A program made the position numbers and the translations under genes. Under the pieces are notes generated by a model. That model was not told the origin of the DNA and made no database searches. It was given only the letters and a program-made list of their open reading frames with translations. 53,584 bases of DNA from assembly GCA_902761365.1 (NCBI GenBank), contig CACWJZ010000013.1, positions 1 through 53,584 on the forward strand, read 5' to 3'. Positions 7,901 through 17,424 of this stretch are shown in pieces. Within the stretch, counting starts at the first letter, position 1, and each line of letters starts with the position of its first letter. This DNA is from an uncultured Eubacteriales bacterium (GTDB lineage Bacteria; Bacillota; Clostridia; Christensenellales; CAG-138).

Positions 7901-8785
7901 ATGAACACCCGCACCGATATGGCTCACGAGGCCCTGCAGCGCTGCCCTACCCTGTCCGGGGTGGCGGAGGAAAACGAGTCGAAGGGCCGCATGCGCATCT
8001 CACGCATCCGGGTCCGGACCCAGGCGGCGGAGCGCAAGCTGGACAAGCCCCGGGGCAGCTACATCACCTTGACGCTGCCGGATGGAGGCCTTTCCAGCAA
8101 GGAGGTCCGGCAGGAGGCAGGCCGGTGCCTCGCCTTTGAGCTGTCGCTTCTCATGGGGGAGGTGAAGAGCGTGCTGGTGGTGGGCCTGGGCAACCGGCAC
8201 GTGACCCCGGACGCTCTGGGGCCTCAGACCATTGAAAGCCTCTTCGTCACCCGCCATGTGCAGAACCATTTCCCGGAACTGCTGCCCCCGGGCACCCGCA
8301 CGGTGGCCGCCTTTGCCGCCGGGGTCATGGGCATGACCGGCGTGGAGACGGCGGAGGCTGTGGCGGGCATCGTCTCCGTGCTGCAGCCGGACCTCATCGT
8401 GGCGGTGGACGCCCTGGCGTCCTCGGAAAGCGACCACGTGGGGACCATGGTCCAGCTCAACGACACGGGCATTTCCCCCGGAGCGGGGGTGGGCAACTTC
8501 CGCATGGGGCTTAGCAAGAGCACCCTGGGCATCCCGGTCATTGCCGTGGGCATCCCTCTGGTGCTGACGGCGGAGGCGATCCTCTATTCCGGGCTTCTGC
8601 GCATGAACGCCCAGGAACTGTTTTTGAAAGCGAAGCGGCGGCTGGGCGGCGACTTCCTCTCCATGTGCGTCACGCCCAAGGACATCGACGCCATGGTGAA
8701 GGATGGGGCCGCCATCCTGTCCTATGGGCTCAACCTTGCGCTTTTCGGGGAGAATTATGGGACGCTGGAGGGGCTCATGCGATAA
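7901..8785 (+). CDS. gpr: Germination protease GPR
   Basis: GPR is the aspartic-type endopeptidase that degrades small acid-soluble spore proteins at germination; it is made in the forespore as a zymogen. The 294-residue product begins NTRTDMAHEA and contains the family blocks SVLVVGLGNRHVTPDALGP, VAVDALASS and NDTGISPGAGVGN. Near the N-terminus, TRTDMA resembles the propeptide junction of Bacillus GPR. The start at 7901 follows GGAGGAGG by 4 nt; the longer frame from 7808 overlaps spoIVA and has no site. It is followed at 46 nt by spoIIP, the same gene pair as in Bacillus. Confidence 0.96.
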   Translation: MNTRTDMAHEALQRCPTLSGVAEENESKGRMRISRIRVRTQAAERKLDKPRGSYITLTLPDGGLSSKEVRQEAGRCLAFELSLLMGEVKSVLVVGLGNRHVTPDALGPQTIESLFVTRHVQNHFPELLPPGTRTVAAFAAGVMGMTGVETAEAVAGIVSVLQPDLIVAVDALASSESDHVGTMVQLNDTGISPGAGVGNFRMGLSKSTLGIPVIAVGIPLVLTAEAILYSGLLRMNAQELFLKAKRRLGGDFLSMCVTPKDIDAMVKDGAAILSYGLNLALFGENYGTLEGLMR

Positions 8786-8788
8786 TCC

Positions 8789-8812
8789 GATCCCCCTATG
8801 CATAGGGTGATC
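8789..8812. promoter_or_regulatory. Near-perfect 24-bp palindrome between gpr and spoIIP
   Basis: The core CCCTATGCATAGGG (8794-8807) is a perfect 14-bp palindrome. GATC arms at 8789-8792 and 8809-8812 extend it with one mismatched pair. CATAGGGT (8801-8808) with ATAAT 14 nt upstream is also a weak sigma-E-like match. It could be an operator, a small hairpin or a promoter element. Confidence 0.45.
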
Positions 8813-8831
8813 GTGAGGAGGTGTATGAACC

Positions 8832-9818
8832 ATGACACACCGAAGATCCACCATAGCCCCGGCCCGTTCGGATAGTTTCATTCAACTGATATTCTTTTTA
8901 CTGCTGTTTTTGACCGTCCTGCGGGTCATCGACCTGCTGCCGGCAGCGAATGCCGACGCGAAGCCTGCCTTTTCCCGCGGGACGCCGCTGCCTGCACCTG
9001 CATCGGATAATACGGAGGAACCTGTGGCGGAGCCAGTGTGGACGGAAGCCCCACTCTCCATCTCACAGATAGAGACGGCCCATCTCTCCCATGGTCTCGA
9101 TCTTCGGGGGAAGGCCCCTAAGATACTCATCTACCATACTCACACCACCGAAGCCTATACGGCCACAGCGTCCTCCCCCTATATGCAGACCTCCTCCTAC
9201 CGCACGGCGGACGCCGGCAAGAGCGTGCTGGCCGTGGGGGAGGCCCTGGCGGAACGGCTGCGGACCCAATATGGGTTTGCCGTCCTGCACGATACCACGG
9301 ATCATGAGCCGCCCAGCCTGAAGACCGCCTATGACCGCAGTGAAAGGACCATGCGTAAGTATCTGGAACAATATCCCTCCCTTGTCCTGTTCATCGACGT
9401 GCATCGGGACGCCAGCTCGGATGTCAAAGATTACGTGGTCGTGGACGGCAGCCCCACGGCCCGGCTCATGTGCGTGGTGGGGCAGGGGACGAAATATAAG
9501 GACAAGCCGGATTTTGACAGAAACTATGCTTTGGCCGCCAAACTCACGGAGAACCTGCGGCACATCGAAAAACGCCTCGCCCGGGACGTGCGGGTGAAGA
9601 CGGGCCGATACAACCAGCATGTGGGGCAGTTGAGCCTCCTGATCGAGGTGGGCCACAACGCCAACACCCTGGAGCAGGCCCTCCATGCCATCCCGTTCCT
9701 GGCGGAGAGCCTGGCCTTGACCCTGACTGAGGTGGATCTCCACGAACCGGCCGGCGAGAACCCATCCGATCTTTGCCGCCTTTGGATTCCTGCCGGGGCG
9801 GGAATTGACAAAGAATAG
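8832..9818 (+). CDS. spoIIP: Stage II sporulation protein P
   Basis: SpoIIP is a peptidoglycan amidase/endopeptidase that works with SpoIID and SpoIIM to thin septal peptidoglycan and drive engulfment. The 328-residue product has an N-terminal membrane anchor (residues about 16-38, IQLIFFLLLFLTVLRVIDLL), a Pro-rich linker, and an N-acetylmuramoyl-L-alanine amidase-type domain. Zn-ligand motifs are visible: ILIYHTHTTEAY near residue 98 and FIDVHRDA near residue 186, then LLIEVGHNANT near residue 268. The family is normally active on the outer face of the mother-cell membrane. GAGGAGG lies 10 nt before the ATG. The 3' end carries the promoter of dapA. Confidence 0.95.
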   Translation: MTHRRSTIAPARSDSFIQLIFFLLLFLTVLRVIDLLPAANADAKPAFSRGTPLPAPASDNTEEPVAEPVWTEAPLSISQIETAHLSHGLDLRGKAPKILIYHTHTTEAYTATASSPYMQTSSYRTADAGKSVLAVGEALAERLRTQYGFAVLHDTTDHEPPSLKTAYDRSERTMRKYLEQYPSLVLFIDVHRDASSDVKDYVVVDGSPTARLMCVVGQGTKYKDKPDFDRNYALAAKLTENLRHIEKRLARDVRVKTGRYNQHVGQLSLLIEVGHNANTLEQALHAIPFLAESLALTLTEVDLHEPAGENPSDLCRLWIPAGAGIDKE

Positions 9819-9833
9819 GGAAAACGGTACAAT
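9805..9833 (+). promoter_or_regulatory. Strong sigma-A promoter of dapA-dapB
   Basis: A perfect -35 TTGACA (9805-9810), a 17-nt spacer and TACAAT (9828-9833). The -35 box lies inside the last codons of spoIIP, which separates the housekeeping lysine genes from the sporulation block. Confidence 0.85.
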
Positions 9834-9867
9834 CATATCTAGGAACATATAAAGGGAGGGAAGGCCC

Positions 9868-10752
9868 ATGAGTACCATTTTCAAAGGTTCAGGCGTCGCC
9901 CTGGTCACCCCGTTCACCAACGGGGAGGTGGATTACACCGCCCTGACCCGGCTCATCGAGCTGCAGATCATCAGCGGCACGGATGCCATCATCGTCTGCG
10001 GCACCACCGGCGAGGCAGCCACCCTGTCCATGGAGGAGCGGGTGGAGGTGATTCGGTTCGTGGTGGATCGGGTCAACCGGCGCTTACCGGTCATCGCAGG
10101 CACCGGCGGCAACAACACCGCTGCGGTCATCGACTTCTCCCGGACGGCGGAAGCCCTGGGTGTGGACGGGCTTCTCATCGTGACCCCTTACTATAATAAA
10201 ACCACCCAGAAGGGCCTCGTGGCCCATTACGGGGCCATTTGCGAGCAGGTCCATATCCCGATTATCGTGTACAACGTGCCCTCCCGCACAGGGCTCAACG
10301 TCTTGCCCGCCACCATGAAGGAGATCATGGATATTTGTGAAAACGTGGTGGGCATCAAAGAAGCAAGCGGTAACATCGAGCAGATCGTGAATCTGGCTGC
10401 TCTGTGTCCTGGACTGGACATCTACTCCGGCAACGACGACCATATCCTGCCTGTCCTTTCCGTGGGCGGGAAGGGGGTCATCTCCACCATCGCCAACGTG
10501 GTGCCCTCCGAGGTCCACAACCTTTGCATGGCCTTCTTTGCCGGAAAGCTAGACATCGCCCGCAAGCTCCAGTTCAGCCTCATCCCCATCTGGCGGGCGG
10601 CCTTTTGTGAGACCAATCCCATCCCCATTAAGACCATGATGGGAATGATGAACCTGTGCTCGCCTGAGCTCAGGCTCCCACTCGTTCCACCCACCCCAGA
10701 GGACGAGGACAAAATGCGCAAGGCGCTGAAGGACTTCGGCCTGATTTCATAA
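9868..10752 (+). CDS. dapA: 4-hydroxy-tetrahydrodipicolinate synthase
   Basis: DapA condenses pyruvate with aspartate semialdehyde, the first committed step of lysine and diaminopimelate synthesis. At 294 residues it has the standard TIM-barrel length. Landmarks are GVALVTPF at the N-terminus, CGTTGEAATLS near residue 44, the YNVPSRTG segment with the active-site Tyr near residue 137, and the Schiff-base Lys in VGIKEASGN near residue 165. The gene has its own strong promoter and is followed at 10 nt by dapB. In a spore former the product also feeds dipicolinate for the spore core; no spoVF gene is in view. Confidence 0.96.
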   Translation: MSTIFKGSGVALVTPFTNGEVDYTALTRLIELQIISGTDAIIVCGTTGEAATLSMEERVEVIRFVVDRVNRRLPVIAGTGGNNTAAVIDFSRTAEALGVDGLLIVTPYYNKTTQKGLVAHYGAICEQVHIPIIVYNVPSRTGLNVLPATMKEIMDICENVVGIKEASGNIEQIVNLAALCPGLDIYSGNDDHILPVLSVGGKGVISTIANVVPSEVHNLCMAFFAGKLDIARKLQFSLIPIWRAAFCETNPIPIKTMMGMMNLCSPELRLPLVPPTPEDEDKMRKALKDFGLIS

Positions 10753-10762
10753 GGGAGGAGTT

Positions 10763-11518
10763 ATGAAAAAGCGTGTTTTGATCAATGGGGCCCTGGGACA
10801 CATGGGCCAAGCTGTCCTGGCTGCTATCAATGCGGGCGGCGACCTGGTCCCAGCCGTGGGTATCGACCTTCAGAAGGGAGCCTTTCCCGGCACCCTGTTT
10901 TCCTCCGCGGTAGAGGTGGACGTACCCTTCGATGTAGCCATAGATTTTTCCCGACCGCAGGCCACCATGGCAGTCCTGGAGCTGTGCCTCAGGGAGAGGA
11001 AGCCCCTCGTCACAGGGACCACGGGCCTGGGGGAGGCAGAGATGGCTCGCCTGAAGGAAGCTTCCAAAACCATACCCGTGTTCTATTCCCGGAACATGTC
11101 ATTGGGCGTCAACCTGCAGCTCGCGTTGGTGCAGGCGGCGACCCGGGTGCTGGGGGATGCCTTCGATCCGGAGATCGTGGAGACCCATCATAACCTGAAG
11201 GTGGACGCCCCCAGCGGCACCGCGCTCATGCTGGCGGAGGCCATTGAGACGGCGCGCAGCGGGGGAAGCGAGCTGGTGTTTGGACGCCATGAAACGAACA
11301 AACGGCGGGACAAGACGGAGATCGGCATCCATTCCCTGCGGGGCGGCAACAAGGCGGGGGAGCACACCGTATACTTTTTAGGCACTGATGAAGAGATCAT
11401 CATCACACATCGAGCAGGCAGTAAACGGGTCTTTGCTGAAGGAGCAGTGAAAGCCGCAGCCTTCATTTTATGTCAAATTCCGGGGTTTTATACCATGAAG
11501 GATGTCATCCACATATAG
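10763..11518 (+). CDS. dapB: 4-hydroxy-tetrahydrodipicolinate reductase
   Basis: DapB reduces the DapA product with NAD(P)H to tetrahydrodipicolinate. The 251-residue product shows the nucleotide-binding NGALGHMGQAV at residues 8-18, VTGTTGL near residue 85, and the catalytic block ETHHNLKVDAPSGTA near residue 140 with His and Lys. GSKRVFAEGAVKAAAF closes the C-terminal domain. GGGAGGAG precedes the ATG. It forms a two-gene operon with dapA and ends before a strong terminator. Confidence 0.96.
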   Translation: MKKRVLINGALGHMGQAVLAAINAGGDLVPAVGIDLQKGAFPGTLFSSAVEVDVPFDVAIDFSRPQATMAVLELCLRERKPLVTGTTGLGEAEMARLKEASKTIPVFYSRNMSLGVNLQLALVQAATRVLGDAFDPEIVETHHNLKVDAPSGTALMLAEAIETARSGGSELVFGRHETNKRRDKTEIGIHSLRGGNKAGEHTVYFLGTDEEIIITHRAGSKRVFAEGAVKAAAFILCQIPGFYTMKDVIHI

Positions 11519-11541
11519 GATAAGTATGCAATGGGATTATG

Positions 11542-11583
11542 CAGCCTTTTTCTGCCAAATATGGCGAAAAAAGGCTGTTTTTG
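11542..11583 (+). terminator. Terminator of dapA-dapB
   Basis: CAGCCTTTTTC (11542-11552) pairs with GAAAAAAGGCTG (11566-11577) with a 1-nt bulge, followed by a T run. The AT-rich leader of the next gene begins after it; several weak -10 candidates lie at 11600-11660 and I cannot pick one. Confidence 0.75.
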
Positions 11584-11724
11584 CGTGCATGTTCATAAAA
11601 AGTTCACATTTATAATGCTGTATTTTCTATAGTAATCATGGTATAGTGATAATGCATTATCCAGAAAATTTGGACCAATATGTAGAAACACAATATGTTG
11701 TGTCTGGAAAGGGGAGAACACACA

Positions 11725-13869
11725 ATGAAAAAAATCGTCTCATTATTGTTGACGGCGATCATGCTCTTCTGCCTGCTGCCGATGGTGATGCCAGAGGATG
11801 CGATCGCGGCAACGGAGCTGGTGGCTTCGGGCGGTTCGTATTATTACGACGGCCACGAGCATACGGTCGCAGCTGAGGTGAAGGACGGAACGGGGTATAC
11901 CATTCAGTACTCCTATTACTCTGTCTATGAGAAGGCGACATGGACTACGGATGTTCCGAAACTGGTCGAGCCGGGCAGCCTGGTCGTCTATGTTCGTGCT
12001 GTAAAGGGCACGGATATCCTGACCCACGACCCGATCCTTCTGGAGGTGGTTGGAAACGCGCCCGCGGGCAGTACGGTCAAGATCATTGCGAACGGTTCCA
12101 TCACTAAAGCGCCGGTGTACAAAAGCTCAGACACCAACAGTGAAAAGGTCGGCGAATTCATTGCAGGCGACAACTGCACCCTGGTGAGTCAGCAGGATAA
12201 ATGGTTCGAACTCACGGATGGGACCACCACCGGCTTCGTTCACTTCGAATATGTGAAAATCACTTCACGGCCCAATGGCGGTGGTGGCGGCGGTACGCCG
12301 GATCTCACCAAGGTGGAGATCACAGCCTATGGCGGTACGTATCTGTACGATGGGAATGTGCATCGGGTCCAGGCCTCCCTGATCCATGGGGATGGGTTCA
12401 CCCTCGAGTTTTCCGTGGATAACGGCAAAACCTGGACGACCACTGCGCCAGGGCTCACGCAGCCTGGCAAGCTGACTGTCAAGATACATGCCACCAGCTC
12501 TGTTGGTATCAAGGAGCACCCCGATGTTGTCCTGCAGGTCCTCGCTTCCCTGCCCAGTGGTACGGATGTCAAGATCAAGGCGCACGGTTCTACGACGAAA
12601 GCACCTCTGCGTCAGGGCCCTTCTGAATCCAGTCGTAGATTGGACAAGATAGATGCCGGCACCGTGGTCACCTTCCTTGCCAGTGAGGGCGAATGGATCA
12701 AGATCAATCATGGTGGATTGGAAGGCTATGTGTTCCATTGGTTCGTGGATCTCGAAGATCTCGAGATCAAGCCGATGATCACCTCCCAGCCGGAAAACAC
12801 CTGGGTCATGGAGAACCAGAATGCGATCTTTACGATCATCGCACAGGGCCAGGGCGACATATCGTACCAGTGGCAGTGGTATAACGGTTCTGCCTGGCAG
12901 AATGTCGCGAGCGGCGGCACTTCGCCCTCCTATATCTTTAAAGCCACCTCTGCAGACAACGGCAAAAAGCTGCGCTGCGTTGTCACTGACTCCAACGGGA
13001 AGGTGACGTCCGATGTGGCGACGCTGACCGTCGTCACCACGGCGCCCATTATCGAACAGCAGCCGGAGAACGGCGGCTCTGTGGACGGCAAGAATGTGCG
13101 GTTTACCGTCTATGCCATCGGTGCGGAGAGCTACCAGTGGTATTGCCAGAAGCCGAACACCACCGATTGGAATCCTGTCGAGGCGGAAAGCGCCCATACG
13201 GCGTCCCTTACGGTCAAGCTGTCGACCCAGAGCAATGGGAGCAAGTATAAGTGCAAGCTGACGAACTCCATCGGTAGCGTAGAGACCAATGAAGTCACGC
13301 TTATGATCGTCAAGAAACCTCCAAAGATCGTCGTGCAGCCTGTCAAGAAGACGGCGAATGAAGGCGGTTCTGTGACCTTCACCATCACTGCTACCGGCGA
13401 TGCGGTCACCTATCAGTGGTGGCGCAAGCTGAAGGGCAAGTCTTGGGAGGTTTGCACCGGTCCCACCGCGAAGACGGCCTCATACACGGAGTCGTCCCTC
13501 ACTTACGATCGCAACGGTGCTCAGTATCGCTGCGTAGTGCAGAATGCAAAGAAGAAGGTCACCTCTAAGAGCGTCAAACTCACGTTGAAGGGCCTGGCGG
13601 CAACGATCACGGTGCAGCCTTCTAATTGGAGCGGCGCTGATAAGACTATGGCGGTCTTCAAAGTGACTGCCACCGGAACGGGAACGTTGAAGTATCAGTG
13701 GTATTATCTGAAGCCCGGTTCCACCAAGTGGAAGAAATGCTCCGGCGCCAAGGAGGATACATATTCCTTTGTGGCTACCAAGAAGAAGAACGGCTACAAG
13801 TATCGTTGCGTCGTCACCAACAACGGTACGCCCGTCACATCCAGTGAAGCGCTGTTGACCGTATATTGA
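11725..13869 (+). CDS. Secreted SH3- and Ig-repeat protein
   Basis: A 714-residue exported protein. The signal peptide is MKKIVSLLLTAIMLF..., with likely cleavage after AIA near residue 27. Two copies of a composite unit follow. Each unit is a YxYDG-type beta domain (residues about 30-120 and 192-280) and then a bacterial SH3-like domain (about 121-185 and 281-345). Four Ig-like modules with YQW and RCVV/YKCKL patterns occupy residues about 350-714. There is no cell-wall anchor motif at the C-terminus. The start at 11725 follows GGGGAG by about 9 nt; an upstream ATG at 11695 would bury the signal peptide. Base composition looks more AT-rich than in the neighbours. The Ig modules match those of the fragment at 1-520. 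A wall-binding or adhesive role is likely but inferred. Confidence 0.82.
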   Translation: MKKIVSLLLTAIMLFCLLPMVMPEDAIAATELVASGGSYYYDGHEHTVAAEVKDGTGYTIQYSYYSVYEKATWTTDVPKLVEPGSLVVYVRAVKGTDILTHDPILLEVVGNAPAGSTVKIIANGSITKAPVYKSSDTNSEKVGEFIAGDNCTLVSQQDKWFELTDGTTTGFVHFEYVKITSRPNGGGGGGTPDLTKVEITAYGGTYLYDGNVHRVQASLIHGDGFTLEFSVDNGKTWTTTAPGLTQPGKLTVKIHATSSVGIKEHPDVVLQVLASLPSGTDVKIKAHGSTTKAPLRQGPSESSRRLDKIDAGTVVTFLASEGEWIKINHGGLEGYVFHWFVDLEDLEIKPMITSQPENTWVMENQNAIFTIIAQGQGDISYQWQWYNGSAWQNVASGGTSPSYIFKATSADNGKKLRCVVTDSNGKVTSDVATLTVVTTAPIIEQQPENGGSVDGKNVRFTVYAIGAESYQWYCQKPNTTDWNPVEAESAHTASLTVKLSTQSNGSKYKCKLTNSIGSVETNEVTLMIVKKPPKIVVQPVKKTANEGGSVTFTITATGDAVTYQWWRKLKGKSWEVCTGPTAKTASYTESSLTYDRNGAQYRCVVQNAKKKVTSKSVKLTLKGLAATITVQPSNWSGADKTMAVFKVTATGTGTLKYQWYYLKPGSTKWKKCSGAKEDTYSFVATKKKNGYKYRCVVTNNGTPVTSSEALLTVY

Positions 13870-13886
13870 TACACATCCATGAACCT

Positions 13887-13924
13887 AAGGAGCTGTTGCA
13901 GGCGAGCTGCAACGGCTCCTTTTC
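13887..13924 (+). terminator. Terminator of the SH3/Ig-repeat gene
   Basis: A stem of about 15 bp with one mismatch pairs 13887-13901 with 13907-13921 around GCGAG and ends in a short T run. A TATACT box at 13980-13985 then serves dnaE. Confidence 0.8.
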
Positions 13925-14013
13925 CATTTATCTGGGGCGAGGAACAGGTTTGCCCCTTTTTTCTCTGAACGGAGTGTGATATACTAAATAAAATAATTCG
14001 GGGGAGGTCCACG

Positions 14014-17000
14014 ATGTCGATTCCCTTTGCGCACCTGCATGTGCATACCCAATATTCCCTGCTGGACGGGGCATCCCGCATCTCGGCCCTGGTAGCGCGG
14101 GCCAAAGCCCTCGGCCAGACCGCCATGGCCATCACGGATCACGGAGTTATGTACGGCGTCATCGACTTCTATCGGGAGTGCAAGAAGCAGGGGATCAAGC
14201 CCATCATCGGCATCGAGACCTATGTGGCCTCCCGTGGCTACACCGTCAAGGACGGGAAGCTGGACCGAGACTACGGCCATCTCATCCTTCTCGCCAAGGA
14301 TGAGACCGGCTATCAGAATCTCATGCGCCTCTCCTCCGAAGCCTTTATTCACGGATTCTACTATAAGCCGCGCATAGACTACGACCTGCTTTCCCAAAAT
14401 TGCCAGGGCCTCATCTGCATGTCCGCCTGCATCGGCGGCGATATTCCTCAGCACTTCCTACATGATCGGGATGAGGAAGCGTATGCCCTGGCCAGGCGCC
14501 TCAAGGATATGTTCGGCGAGGATTTCTATATCGAGCTCCAGAACCACGGCATCCGCGAACAGAAGATGGTGCTGCCCAAGCTGAAGAAGCTGGCCTATGA
14601 CCTGGGCATCAAGACCGTGGCCACCAACGACATCCACTATACGGACAAGGAGGACGCGGAGGCTCAGGACGTGCTGCTGTGCATTCAGACCCAGCGATTC
14701 GTGGACGAGCAGGATCGGATGCGCATGGGGGCGGAGGAGTTTTACTGCAAATCTGCCGAAGAAATGCTTCAGTTTCTTCCCGGTGAGGAGCAGTCCCTCC
14801 GGAACACCATGGAGATCGTGGACAAATGCAACGTGGAGATCGAGTTCGGCAAGCGTCGGCTGCCCAAGTTCACGGCGCCGGACGGCATGGATAATCGGAC
14901 CTACCTGCGCCAGCTTTGCGAGGAGGGCATGGCCAAAAAGATGCCGGATGCCGGCAAGGAGGTCTGGGACCGGCTGAATTACGAGTTGTCTGTGGTCGAA
15001 AATATGGGCTTTGTGGACTACTACCTCATCGTCTGGGATTTCATCCACTTTGCCAAGTCCCACAACATCATGGTGGGCCCTGGCCGAGGCAGCGGTGCCG
15101 CCAGCCTCGCCGCCTACTGCATGGGGATCACGGACCTGGACCCCTTGAAATATGCCCTGCTCTTTGAGCGGTTTTTGAACCCTGAGCGGGTGTCCATGCC
15201 CGATTTCGATATCGATTTCTGCTACGAACGGCGGCAGGAGGTCATCGACTATGTGGGGGCAAAGTACGGCGAAGGCCACGTGTCCCAGATCATCACCTTT
15301 GGCACCATGGCCGCCAAGGCCGTCATTCGGGACGTGTGCCGGGTGCTGCGGGTGCCCTATGCGGAGGCGGATAAGCTGGCGAAGCTGGTGCCGAACCTGC
15401 TCAAGATCACCCTGAAGGACGCCATGCAGATGCAGCCGGAGCTAAAGACGCTCTACGACTCCGATCCCACCACGAAGAAGGTGCTGGATCTGTCCATGAA
15501 GCTGGAGGGGTTGCCGCGCCACAGCTCCACCCACGCAGCCGGCGTGGTCATCTCCGGCGTGCCCCTTGAGACGGTGGTGCCCCTGCAGAGCAACGACGGG
15601 GTGCTGGTCACCCAGTTCCCTATGACAACCTTGGAGGAGCTGGGCCTCTTGAAGATGGACTTTTTGGGCCTTCGGACATTGACCATCATTCGGGATGCCC
15701 TCGCCTTCATTCGGGAGCAGGGGAAGGAAGCCCCGGACTTCTCAACCAACGATTTCTCCGACAAAGAGGTATACGACATGATCTCCCGGGGGGACACGGA
15801 CGGGGTGTTCCAGTTGGAATCTGCGGGCATGCGCCAGTTCCTCATGCAGCTCAAGCCTGACTGCTTCGAAGACATCATCGCAGGCATCGCCCTCTACCGC
15901 CCAGGCCCCATGGAGAGCATTCCCCGCTATATCCGGGGCAAGCATGATCCCAGCTCCGTCCACTATGAGGATGAGCGGTTGGAACCCATCCTGTCCACCA
16001 CCTACGGCTGTATGGTCTATCAGGAGCAGGTCATGGAGATCGTGCGCACCTTGGGCGGCTACTCCCTGGGCCGCGCGGACATCGTGCGCCGCGCCATGAG
16101 CAAAAAGAAGCACGACGTCATGGCCCGGGAGCGGGAGTACTTCGTCCACGGTACCGAAGGCGTGGAGGGCGCCGTGAAGCGCGGCGTCAAGGAGCAGGTG
16201 GCGGACCACATCTTCGACGAGATGATGGACTTCGCTTCCTACGCCTTCAACAAAGCCCACGCCGCCTGCTACGCCGTCACTACCTATCGGACGGCTTATC
16301 TCAAGCATTACTTCCCCGTGGAGTTCCTAGCCGCTATGATCAACGGCTATATGTACAACTCCGACTCCGTGGCCCAGTACGTGTACTCCGCCCGCCGCAG
16401 CAACATCAGGGTGCTGGGCCCTGACGTGAACCGGTCCCGTCCCAAGTTCTCCGTGGAGAACGGCTGCATCCGCTTCGGCCTGGCCGCCGTGAAGAACGTG
16501 GGCGAGGCGGTCATGGAGGAGCTGGTGCAGGAGCGAGAGCAGCACGGCCCCTTTAAGGACTTTTGGGACTTCTGCGACAGGGCTCCCGGCCTCAACAAGC
16601 GCATGGTGGAGAACATGATCTACGCCGGCTGCTTCGACTCCATGGGCTATACCAGGACCCAGCTGCTGAAGGTGTACGACCAGGCCATGGACCTGGCCGC
16701 CAAGACAAAGAAGAACCGGGACGCGGGACAGATGTCCCTGTTCGATTTCGACGACGGGGAGGCTGCCATCTCCAGTCATCCGCCCATCCTGCCGGCGGCA
16801 GAGATGCCCCACAAGCTCCTGCTGCAGAAGGAGCGGGAGGCCACGGGCCTGTACCTCTCCGGCCATCCCCTGGACGACTATATGAACGTGCTCTCCACCC
16901 TGACCGTCAGCGTGATGGACCTGGTGGAGGCGGATGGCACAACTTTGGAGGACAACGCCTACGTCACGGTGGGCGGCCTGCTCACCGCCTGCAAGACCCG

Positions 17001-17424
17001 CCCCACCAAGAGCAACAACGGCATGATGGGCTACGCCAACCTGGAGGGCGTCACGGGCACGGTGGAGACGGTGATCTTCCCCCGGACATTGCAGCTCTAT
17101 GGACGGTATTTCCATGACGATGCGCCGGTGCTGGTGAAGGGGCGGCTGAACATCCGGGAGGATCGGGTGAATTCCCTGCTCATCGAGGAGCTGTCCGACC
17201 TGGAGGGAGCGTCGAAGAAGCTGTTCATCCGGCTGCCGGTCCTGTCCGATTCCTATAAGGTCCAGAAGATCATCCAGAACTATCCGGGCCAGACCCCCAT
17301 CGTGCTGGTGGACGCCAAGCGCCAGGCCAAGGGTGCGCCCCGGGACTGGAACGTGAAGGTGGACGAGGAGCTGATGAGCACCCTGCAGGCCGTGTTCGGC
17401 AAGGAGAACGTGATCCTGAAATGA
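14014..17424 (+). CDS. dnaE: DNA polymerase III alpha subunit
   Basis: A 1136-residue replicative polymerase of the DnaE type. The N-terminal PHP domain begins HLHVHTQYSLLDG (residues 7-19) with ITDHGVMYG soon after. The polymerase active site has GPGRGSGAASLAAYC near residue 355 and the catalytic acidic motif PDFDIDF near residue 396. A helix-hairpin-helix/tandem region is followed by the clamp-binding motif QMSLF near residue 905 and a C-terminal OB-fold (about 985-1070). GGGGGAGG lies upstream of the ATG. The stop codon overlaps the next start by 4 nt (ATGA), so the methyltransferase is translationally coupled. DnaE in Clostridia works beside PolC; no polC is in the window. Confidence 0.96.
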   Translation: MSIPFAHLHVHTQYSLLDGASRISALVARAKALGQTAMAITDHGVMYGVIDFYRECKKQGIKPIIGIETYVASRGYTVKDGKLDRDYGHLILLAKDETGYQNLMRLSSEAFIHGFYYKPRIDYDLLSQNCQGLICMSACIGGDIPQHFLHDRDEEAYALARRLKDMFGEDFYIELQNHGIREQKMVLPKLKKLAYDLGIKTVATNDIHYTDKEDAEAQDVLLCIQTQRFVDEQDRMRMGAEEFYCKSAEEMLQFLPGEEQSLRNTMEIVDKCNVEIEFGKRRLPKFTAPDGMDNRTYLRQLCEEGMAKKMPDAGKEVWDRLNYELSVVENMGFVDYYLIVWDFIHFAKSHNIMVGPGRGSGAASLAAYCMGITDLDPLKYALLFERFLNPERVSMPDFDIDFCYERRQEVIDYVGAKYGEGHVSQIITFGTMAAKAVIRDVCRVLRVPYAEADKLAKLVPNLLKITLKDAMQMQPELKTLYDSDPTTKKVLDLSMKLEGLPRHSSTHAAGVVISGVPLETVVPLQSNDGVLVTQFPMTTLEELGLLKMDFLGLRTLTIIRDALAFIREQGKEAPDFSTNDFSDKEVYDMISRGDTDGVFQLESAGMRQFLMQLKPDCFEDIIAGIALYRPGPMESIPRYIRGKHDPSSVHYEDERLEPILSTTYGCMVYQEQVMEIVRTLGGYSLGRADIVRRAMSKKKHDVMAREREYFVHGTEGVEGAVKRGVKEQVADHIFDEMMDFASYAFNKAHAACYAVTTYRTAYLKHYFPVEFLAAMINGYMYNSDSVAQYVYSARRSNIRVLGPDVNRSRPKFSVENGCIRFGLAAVKNVGEAVMEELVQEREQHGPFKDFWDFCDRAPGLNKRMVENMIYAGCFDSMGYTRTQLLKVYDQAMDLAAKTKKNRDAGQMSLFDFDDGEAAISSHPPILPAAEMPHKLLLQKEREATGLYLSGHPLDDYMNVLSTLTVSVMDLVEADGTTLEDNAYVTVGGLLTACKTRPTKSNNGMMGYANLEGVTGTVETVIFPRTLQLYGRYFHDDAPVLVKGRLNIREDRVNSLLIEELSDLEGASKKLFIRLPVLSDSYKVQKIIQNYPGQTPIVLVDAKRQAKGAPRDWNVKVDEELMSTLQAVFGKENVILK

